Assembly (NCBI GenBank): GCA_946887385.1
Contig: CAMPKU010000051.1
Span: forward strand, 1 to 20,063
Direction: 5' to 3'
Source: an uncultured Gammaproteobacteria bacterium
GTDB lineage: Bacteria; Pseudomonadota; Gammaproteobacteria; Rariloculales; Rariloculaceae
Length of the DNA: 20,063 nucleotides
The stretch's first letter is position 1. Each line of letters opens with the position of its first letter. The notes beneath the pieces were generated by a model. That model made no database searches and was not told the origin of the DNA. It saw only the letters and a program-made list of their open reading frames with translations. The position numbers and the translations under genes are program-made. This document shows, piece by piece, positions 14,643 through 20,063 of the stretch.

Positions 14643-14945
14643 ATGGCCAAAGCACCCACGAAGTCGGAAATCGTCGCTCAGATCTGCAAGGACACCAAGC
14701 TGTCTCGTAAAGAGGTTGCCGGAGTGTTCGACTCGCTGAACGGCGTCATCAAGAAGAGCCTCCGCAGCGCCGGTCTGTTCACCATGCCGGGACTGCTCAA
14801 GATGAAGGTCGTGAAGAAGCCGGCCTCGCCGGCGCGTGAAGGCATCAACCCGTTCACGAAAGAAAAAGTGATGTTCAAAGCGAAGCCGGCCTCAAAGAAA
14901 GTTCGAGTTTTGCCGCTTAAGGGCCTGAAGGCGTTGGTGAACTAA
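14643..14945 (+). CDS. HU-family DNA-binding protein (divergent, basic)
   Basis: A 100-residue small basic protein of the HU/IHF fold. The N-terminal dimerisation helices are TKSEIVAQICKDTKLSRKEVAGVF (about 6-29), followed by a beta-arm region. The arm has EGINPFTKEKVMFKAKPASKKVRVLP (about 66-91), resembling the INPxTGE/KPASKKVR pattern of an HU-like subgroup often next to normal HU in proteobacteria. It has many lysines and is less GC-rich than its neighbours, perhaps because of strong expression. AGGAG stands 6 nt before the ATG, which is clear support for the start. The 110 bp upstream holds a weak TGGTATGTT extended -10 candidate at 14571-14579 and a GGGGACTCCC stretch. A hairpin follows the gene, suggesting a one-gene unit. 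Confidence 0.9.
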   Translation: MAKAPTKSEIVAQICKDTKLSRKEVAGVFDSLNGVIKKSLRSAGLFTMPGLLKMKVVKKPASPAREGINPFTKEKVMFKAKPASKKVRVLPLKGLKALVN

Positions 14946-14964
14946 CCCGCCACCCGAATGCGAC

Positions 14965-15002
14965 GCGCCGGGCAGCCGCGAGCATGGCTCGCTGCCCGGC
15001 GC
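14965..15002 (+). terminator. Strong hairpin after the HU-like gene, probable terminator
   Basis: A perfect 12-bp stem pairs GCGCCGGGCAGC (14965-14976) with GCTGCCCGGCGC (14991-15002). Inside it, GAGC-ATG-GCTC adds a further 4 bp after a small bulge. It starts 19 bp after the stop codon. The following bases (CGTTCTCT) have only a weak T run, so intrinsic termination is likely but not certain. The convergent DUF885 gene ends 95 bp away and may use the same hairpin. Confidence 0.5.
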
Positions 15003-15097
15003 CGTTCTCTGCCCGCACACGAGGCGCCCGCGATCTCTCGCATCACGCGCCCTCGCGGTCCACGTTCAAATCGTCGCGTAAGTGATTGATGGCCTGC

Positions 15098-16390
15098 TTA
15101 GTCCTCGAGACCCGAGGGCAAGCGGGGAGAGGAAATCAGTCGCGCAAACTCGCGCCAGCGCCGCTCGGCATCGTCCCCGGCGCGCCTCTCGACGTAGCGC
15201 GCGACGAGGTCTTTGCCGAGGTTGTAATTGATGACGTAGGCGCCGTATTGGTCGATGAACCGCACGCGCTGCTCGGCGCGCGCAGGTGAGCTCAACGTAT
15301 ACGTGGTGTGCCAACGCGCGGCGGCCTCGGCATCGATCTCGCCGTTGCGGTAACGCCGCGCCGCTTCATTACCGGCATACGAAAGCTGCTCGACGAGGGC
15401 GGCGATCTCGTAGAAGAGCTCCACCTGCGACGCGTCGAGCCCCGCGGCCGGGAACAGCACCGTGCGCTCGAACGCTCGCCGCTCGGCGTCGGGAAACGCC
15501 ACCTCGATACCGTAGTTAGCCGTGCCCTCGGCGATCAGCGACTGCGGCGAGAACAGGGGGTATACCGAGTATTCCTGCCAGCCGCGCTCGCGCACCAGGT
15601 GCCGCTCGAGCAGCACGTTGTAAACATGATGGCCGGGATACCCTTCGTGACAGGCGAGATCGATCGCCCGATCGATGTAGATCGGCAGGTCGGTGTTGAT
15701 CTGGATCAGGCTGCGATAGTCGCCCTGATACCAGTTGTAGCCGCTCCAGGTTTTGCCCGTCACGTATTCGATCGTGAAGCTTTCCTCGGCGGGCAAGGCA
15801 ATGTGCGCGAGGGTACGCTCGCGGCAGCCTTCGATCGCCGCGGCGAACACGGCGTCGAGCCTGTCCTTCGGAATTTCGAAGCCGCCGCGGAACGCCTCGT
15901 ACCGTTCGGCCAGCGCACCCTCTCCGGGCAAGCGCTGCTCGAGCTGCGCGAGCACGGCCGCAAACTCCTGCTCGGTATGGACGGGCGCAACGGCGTCGTA
16001 AAGCGCAGCCGACTCGGCGTCGAAGCTGAGCCGCTCGCCGCGCAACATCGAGAGACGCGCGCGCAGCGACTCGACTTGCCGCGTGAGATACCGATGGCGA
16101 AGCTGCTCGAGCTCGTCGGCGCCGGCGGCGGGCGCTCGGCCCGCGAGCTCCGCGAGCAGTGCGCCAGCCTCCTGGTCGAGCTCGGCGAGGCTGCGGCGCT
16201 CGCGGGCGGCGGCCTCGCGCCACTCGGGCGGCCCGTAGTAGGCATCCACGTAGTCCGCGTCGTGCACGCCCACGGCGAGCACGAGTTTCACGTACCGCTC
16301 GGCCAAGTCAGCCATGGCCGCCGCCGGAACCGGCGCGACGAACACGAGCAAGGCCGCGAGCATTGCGGCCGCGCGGTGCCGTCGGCTCAT
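15098..16390 (-). CDS. Exported DUF885 family protein, metallopeptidase-like
   Basis: A 430-residue protein with an N-terminal signal peptide: basic MSRRHR, a hydrophobic stretch at about 9-22, then PAAAMA. Beyond it lies the DUF885 fold. The likely zinc site is HEGYPGHHVYN (248-258), the HE-xx-PGHH form typical of this family. A downstream glutamate in LIAEGTANYG (E288) is a candidate third ligand. Activity as a peptidase is assumed from the family, not shown; a carboxypeptidase-like role in the periplasm is plausible. The ATG at 16390 has GGAG-rich sequence upstream and directly precedes the signal peptide, so the longer frame start at 16438 is rejected. It follows the SRPBCC gene by 31 bp, so they may be co-transcribed. 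Many DUF885 proteins carry a lipobox; none is seen here. Confidence 0.85.
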   Translation of the reverse strand: MSRRHRAAAMLAALLVFVAPVPAAAMADLAERYVKLVLAVGVHDADYVDAYYGPPEWREAAARERRSLAELDQEAGALLAELAGRAPAAGADELEQLRHRYLTRQVESLRARLSMLRGERLSFDAESAALYDAVAPVHTEQEFAAVLAQLEQRLPGEGALAERYEAFRGGFEIPKDRLDAVFAAAIEGCRERTLAHIALPAEESFTIEYVTGKTWSGYNWYQGDYRSLIQINTDLPIYIDRAIDLACHEGYPGHHVYNVLLERHLVRERGWQEYSVYPLFSPQSLIAEGTANYGIEVAFPDAERRAFERTVLFPAAGLDASQVELFYEIAALVEQLSYAGNEAARRYRNGEIDAEAAARWHTTYTLSSPARAEQRVRFIDQYGAYVINYNLGKDLVARYVERRAGDDAERRWREFARLISSPRLPSGLED

Positions 16391-16421
16391 GCTCCATGCT
16401 CCTCGCTGCCGCGGCGCCCGC

Positions 16422-16919
16422 TCAGTCGGCCTCGGCAATGGTCTTGATGTTGTTCAGCGCGGTTTCGAACATGCCGCGCCGCCGCGCGATGTCGGCGTCC
16501 TTCGCGGCCTGGTCCGCTTTGTCGGACACGTCGTAGACGAGCGTGTAGAGCATCTTCGACGTTCCGTTCGTAACCGGCCTTGCCTCCATGAACCCGTGGT
16601 ACAGGTTGTAGAACTGGCCTTCGCGCGCGGGCTGCGTGTAGCCGTACGACAGCTCCGTCTGCGCCACCAGAATCTCCGTGACTCGGCCGCCCGCGAGCAC
16701 ACGCACGGTGCCCATGCCGCCGTCGCCGGACGTGATGGCGCAATCCACGTTGAGCCACTCCGCAATGTCGCAGTACCCGCCAACCTTTTCCCATACCTCT
16801 TTGGCCGGTTTCGCGATATCGATCGATAGCTCGATGGTCGCGTACTCAGGCTCGGCGAGCGCGAGACTGCCGACGGCAGCCGCCGCGAACGCTACCGAAA
16901 CGGAACGAAGGCTTTTCAT
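16422..16919 (-). CDS. Exported SRPBCC (START/polyketide-cyclase-like) domain protein
   Basis: A 165-residue protein with a clear signal peptide (MKSLRS, hydrophobic to about residue 20, then ALA-EPE). The mature part fits the SRPBCC lipid/ligand-binding fold: an early beta strand ATIELSIDI, the helix KPAKEVWEKVGGYCDIAEWL (about 34-53), later strands such as TEILVAQTELSYGY, and a long C-terminal helix. These domains bind hydrophobic small molecules; the ligand here is unknown. GGAG stands 8 nt before the ATG at 16919. A GTG at 16946 in the same frame is less likely. A short perfect stem (GGCGC-ATCAA-GCGCC, 16930-16944) lies immediately upstream of that GGAG. The exported DUF885 gene is downstream. 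The fold assignment rests on pattern reading and is moderate. Confidence 0.72.
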   Translation of the reverse strand: MKSLRSVSVAFAAAAVGSLALAEPEYATIELSIDIAKPAKEVWEKVGGYCDIAEWLNVDCAITSGDGGMGTVRVLAGGRVTEILVAQTELSYGYTQPAREGQFYNLYHGFMEARPVTNGTSKMLYTLVYDVSDKADQAAKDADIARRRGMFETALNNIKTIAEAD

Positions 16920-16990
16920 GTTGTTCTCCGGCGCTTGATGCGCCACACGATGGTGTTGGGAAACGCTGGGCTTTGCAACGGTTGGGCGGA

Positions 16991-17647
16991 CTAGGCCTGG
17001 GGGGCCGCGGCCTCGGCCGCGATCTGCCGCAGGGCTTGCTCGAAAACGGCGCTCGGCTGTCCGCCCGAGATCAGATGCTTGCGATCGACGATCACGGCCG
17101 GCACGGAATGAATGCCCACCTCTTGCCAGAACCGCTCGGCCTGGCGCACCTCGGCGGCGAATTCGCCGCGCTCGAGCACCTCACGCGCGCGCTCGGCCGG
17201 TAGACCGGCTTGCGCCGCGAGCTCGACGAGCACGTCGTGGGCGCTGATGTTGCGGCCGGCGCCGTGATAGGCCGCGAGCAGCGCGCGCTTTAGAGCACGC
17301 TGCGCGCCCGGCGGCCCTTCCACACCGGCCCAGAACAACAGCCGGTGCGCATCGAAGGTGTTCCAGATGTGCTCGCGCGCGCCGAACGCGAACCCTTCGG
17401 CGGCGCCGCGCTCGACGATGCGCGCTTTATTCGCCTCGAGCTGCTCCGCGCTCAGGCCGTACTTCTCGCTCAGATAGTCCGCAACGTTGGCGCCCTCCGG
17501 CGGCATCGTGGGATTCAACTCGAACGGCTGCACGTGCAGCTCGATGGGGCCGAGCTCGCTGCCCACCTGCTCGAGCGCACGCTCGAGCGCGCTCACGCCG
17601 ATCGCGCACCACGGGCAGACCACGTCGGAAACCAAATCGATTCGCAT
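16991..17647 (-). CDS. DsbA family oxidoreductase, FrnE-like
   Basis: A 218-residue thioredoxin-fold protein with an inserted helical domain, of the 2-hydroxychromene-2-carboxylate isomerase/FrnE type. The redox motif CPWC is at residues 11-14 (DVVCPWCAIG). The cis-proline loop is HSVPAVIVDRKHLISGGQP near the C-terminus. No signal peptide is seen, so it should be cytosolic, as FrnE homologues are. Its likely role is thiol-disulfide exchange; the partner is unknown. The ATG at 17647 is chosen with GAGGTG about 7 nt upstream; an ATG at 17668 would add seven residues. It begins 41 bp after the ligD stop on the same strand and may be co-transcribed with it. The same frame stays open far into ligD, but that part is not a protein. 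Confidence 0.92.
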   Translation of the reverse strand: MRIDLVSDVVCPWCAIGVSALERALEQVGSELGPIELHVQPFELNPTMPPEGANVADYLSEKYGLSAEQLEANKARIVERGAAEGFAFGAREHIWNTFDAHRLLFWAGVEGPPGAQRALKRALLAAYHGAGRNISAHDVLVELAAQAGLPAERAREVLERGEFAAEVRQAERFWQEVGIHSVPAVIVDRKHLISGGQPSAVFEQALRQIAAEAAAPQA

Positions 17648-17688
17648 GGGCGTCACCTCGCCCATCATTGTGCCACGGGCCGGCGGCG

Positions 17689-20063
17689 TCAGCCGGCGAG
17701 GCGCCGCGCCAACGACTGCAGCGCGGCCAGCATGTCCGTCGACTGCGTGAGTACCGCAGCAACCGGATCGCCGTGCGCTTGCAGCCACTTGCGCGCCGAG
17801 CGGATGTTGAAGCGTTCGAGCTTCAGCCGGCCGTTGATCTGCGACCACTCGAGCGGCATCGACACGGGTGCCGCAGGCAGCGGCCGCACGCACAACGGCG
17901 ACACGAGCAGGCGGCCGTGGCCGTTCTGCAAGTAATCGAGGTAAACCTTGCCGTCGCGATCCGACACTGCGCGCACGATCGTCGCGATGTCGGGCAGCGA
18001 TTTCGCCGTGAAGCGCGCGAGCAGCTCGGCCAGCGTGCGGGATTGCTCGTAGGTATAGCGCGCACCGAGCGGGATCAGCACATGCAGCCCTGTCGAGCCG
18101 CTGGTCTTCACGAACGTCTCGAGCCCCACGTCTTCGCAAAGCGCATGGATGTGGCGCGCAATCGTCACCACGTGCTTCAGCGGCGCGCCTTTCGGATCGA
18201 GATCGAGGATGCACCAGTCGGGCCGCTCGAGCGCGGCCACGCGGCTCGACCACACGTGCAGCGGAATCGTGCCCATGTTGGCCACATAGAGCAGCGACTC
18301 GACGTCGTCGAGCACGAAGTAGCGGATCTCCCGCTCGGCGTGCTCGCTCCACATCGTCTCGAGCCGCAGCCAGCTCGGCGCGTACACGGGCGCGTCCTTC
18401 TGGAAGAACGACTTGCCCTCGATGCCGTCCGGGTAGCGCGTGAGCACGACGGGGCGGTCTTTCAAATACGGCAGCAGCCACTCGGCCACGCCTTCGTAAT
18501 ACGCGATCAGGTCACCCTTCGTGTAGCCGTCGGCTGGCCAGAACACTTTGTCGAGGTTCGTGAATGCGACCGTCGGCCGCTCCGGCGGCTCGGCGGCGAG
18601 CGGCGCAGGCTCGGCGACCTCCGACGCGCCGGTCAACTCCGTGAGCCAGACACATTCGGCCGGTTTCTTGTCGGTGCGCATGCGCATGAACACGGGCTGG
18701 CGCAGGTTGCCGTCGGGCGTACGCTGCTTGAACTTCACTTGCACCACCGGGCCGTCGGCGAGCCACACGGCGCCGCGCTCTAACGCGGCGCCCGCAGGCG
18801 GCTCTGCGGCCGGCTTGGCGGCCAGCAACGGCTCGAGCACAGCGAAGTCGCGCGCCGCAAAACCGCTGCCGGCGCGGCCTGCGTACGTCAGCGTGCCGTT
18901 CTGGTATTGCGCGAGCAGCAAGGCGCCGAAACCCTTGCCGCCCTGCTTCGGCGGCATGTAGCCCACCACCACGAAGTCGTCGGACTTCGCGGCATTGATC
19001 TTGATCCAGTCTGCGGAGCGCTTGCTCACGTACGGCGATGCCGCGCGCTTGCCGATGATGCCTTCGGCACCTAACCGCTCGGCTTCCTCGAACATCGCTA
19101 CGCCTTGCTCCACGAAGTGCTCCGAGTAGCGCAGCGCGCCGGAGACGGGCAACAGGCCGCGCAACGCGGCCTTGCGCTCGATGAGCGGCAGCGCGCGCAA
19201 GTCGAAGCCCTCGAACGCGAGCAGATCGAACGCGTAGATGCTCGTCGGCAGCTCGAGTGCCGCGCGCGCGACGTCGGCACGACGCGTGAGGCGCCCGCGC
19301 TTTTGCAGCAACGAGAAACTTGGGTTACCGCGCGCATCGAGCACGACGACTTCGGCGTCGATGATGAAGTGCGAGAACGGCAGCGCCGCCACGATTTCCG
19401 CGATTTCCGGAAAGGTGGCCGTGAAGTCGTGACCGGCCCGCGAGTACAGCGTGGTCTCGCCGGCGCTTTTCTCCGCGAGCAGCCGGTAGCCGTCGTACTT
19501 CAGCTCGAACACCCAGCGCGGATCCGAGAACGGCTTGCCCGGCGTGGCCAGCATCGGGCTCAAGTCACGCGCGCTTACGTCGCGCTTCGCGGCGCCGAGC
19601 TTGCGCAGCCGGGCGCCGATCTTCGCTCCGCGCGGATCGCCGCCTGCAACCTGCTCCACCGTGCGTCCCGACAGCACCGAATCGTGCGGATAGTCTTCGG
19701 TGCCCTTCGTCGTCGCGTACGCGTCTCGCTCTTTGATGAGCAGCCACTCGTTCTTGCCGCGCTTCGTCTTCACGAGCGTCCACTTGCCGCGCAGCTTGTG
19801 GCCGCGCAGCTCGAACAGGAGTTTTCCCTTGTCGAAACCGGCTGCGATGTCGTTCAACGCCACCCACTGGCCGCGGTCCCAGACGATCACGGCGCCGGCT
19901 CCGTAGTTGTCCGGCGGAATCACGCCCTCGAAGTTGACGTAATCGACGGGATGATCCTCGACGTGCACCGCCAGCCGCTTGTCGGCGGGATTCGGCGACG
20001 GCCCCTTCGGCACGGCCCAGGACTTGAGCACGCCGCCCCACTCGAGCCGGAAGTCGTAATGGT
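17689..20063 (-). CDS. ligD: Multifunctional DNA ligase D (5' part missing at window edge)
   Basis: The frame runs open to the right edge. The visible part begins in HYDFRLEWGG of the 3'-phosphoesterase (PE) domain and has about 790 residues. Domain order is PE, ATP-dependent ligase, then primase-like polymerase. Numbering from the internal methionine at 20031, the PE part ends at about 110. The ligase nucleotidyl lysine is K178 in FELKYDGYR, with IIDAEVVV (223-230) and EGIIGKR (323-329). The polymerase domain has WCILDLDPKG with metal-binding aspartates (about 606-615) and KTSGSTGLHVLIP. LigD joins double-strand breaks with Ku in bacterial non-homologous end joining. No ku gene is in the window; it may lie past the right edge. 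The PE-LIG-POL order is that of Pseudomonas-type LigD. The true start is outside the window. Confidence 0.97.
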   Translation of the reverse strand, partial: HYDFRLEWGGVLKSWAVPKGPSPNPADKRLAVHVEDHPVDYVNFEGVIPPDNYGAGAVIVWDRGQWVALNDIAAGFDKGKLLFELRGHKLRGKWTLVKTKRGKNEWLLIKERDAYATTKGTEDYPHDSVLSGRTVEQVAGGDPRGAKIGARLRKLGAAKRDVSARDLSPMLATPGKPFSDPRWVFELKYDGYRLLAEKSAGETTLYSRAGHDFTATFPEIAEIVAALPFSHFIIDAEVVVLDARGNPSFSLLQKRGRLTRRADVARAALELPTSIYAFDLLAFEGFDLRALPLIERKAALRGLLPVSGALRYSEHFVEQGVAMFEEAERLGAEGIIGKRAASPYVSKRSADWIKINAAKSDDFVVVGYMPPKQGGKGFGALLLAQYQNGTLTYAGRAGSGFAARDFAVLEPLLAAKPAAEPPAGAALERGAVWLADGPVVQVKFKQRTPDGNLRQPVFMRMRTDKKPAECVWLTELTGASEVAEPAPLAAEPPERPTVAFTNLDKVFWPADGYTKGDLIAYYEGVAEWLLPYLKDRPVVLTRYPDGIEGKSFFQKDAPVYAPSWLRLETMWSEHAEREIRYFVLDDVESLLYVANMGTIPLHVWSSRVAALERPDWCILDLDPKGAPLKHVVTIARHIHALCEDVGLETFVKTSGSTGLHVLIPLGARYTYEQSRTLAELLARFTAKSLPDIATIVRAVSDRDGKVYLDYLQNGHGRLLVSPLCVRPLPAAPVSMPLEWSQINGRLKLERFNIRSARKWLQAHGDPVAAVLTQSTDMLAALQSLARRLAG

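Noticed and set aside
17648..18481. Upstream extension of the DsbA-family frame
   Set aside because: It runs through the ligD coding region in another frame and gives arginine-rich sequence without motifs. The FrnE fold starts at MRIDLVSD (17647).

Overview
The window is GC-rich, densely coded bacterial chromosome with almost no intergenic space. The protein set points to a proteobacterium, most likely a gammaproteobacterium of the Steroidobacter/Nevskia/Xanthomonadales kind. The reasons are an E. coli-like IspA, the hopanoid genes hpnA/B/G/H/N, and a LigD in the PE-ligase-polymerase order. The exact lineage cannot be settled from the sequence alone.

Left half, 1-11740, all on the minus strand: one tightly packed gene string read from right to left. 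Its order is squalene synthase, hpnG, hpnN, hpnA, mvaD, phosphomevalonate kinase, an HMG-CoA reductase-mevalonate kinase fusion, idi, hpnH and hpnB, the last cut by the left edge. Neighbouring genes overlap or lie within 13 bp of each other, so they very probably form one operon. It joins mevalonate-pathway isoprenoid supply to hopanoid synthesis, side-chain modification and transport. ispA (11790-12695, + strand) is divergent from the operon and supplies the farnesyl diphosphate that squalene synthase uses. Together the genes cover HMG-CoA to mevalonate to IPP/DMAPP to FPP to squalene, then adenosylhopane and ribosylhopane formation and outer-membrane delivery. Squalene-hopene cyclase and HMG-CoA synthase are not visible and may lie past the left edge.

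Middle, 12708-15002: apt (adenine salvage, minus strand) is convergent with ispA. A PAPS-type sulfotransferase and an HU-like DNA-binding protein follow on the plus strand, ended by a strong hairpin.

Right part, 15098-20063, minus strand: ligD (truncated at the right edge), a FrnE-like DsbA-family oxidoreductase, an exported SRPBCC-like protein and an exported DUF885 metallopeptidase-like protein.

The most notable observations are: (1) the in-frame HMGR-mevalonate kinase fusion, which keeps a Shine-Dalgarno and ATG at the internal junction; (2) mevalonate and hopanoid genes interleaved in one operon; (3) a near-perfect 48-bp REP-like palindrome that forms the last codons of hpnG and is followed by TTTT just before the hpnN ribosome binding site. 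No RNA genes, CRISPR arrays or insertion sequences were seen. No gene-free stretch exceeds about 150 bp.
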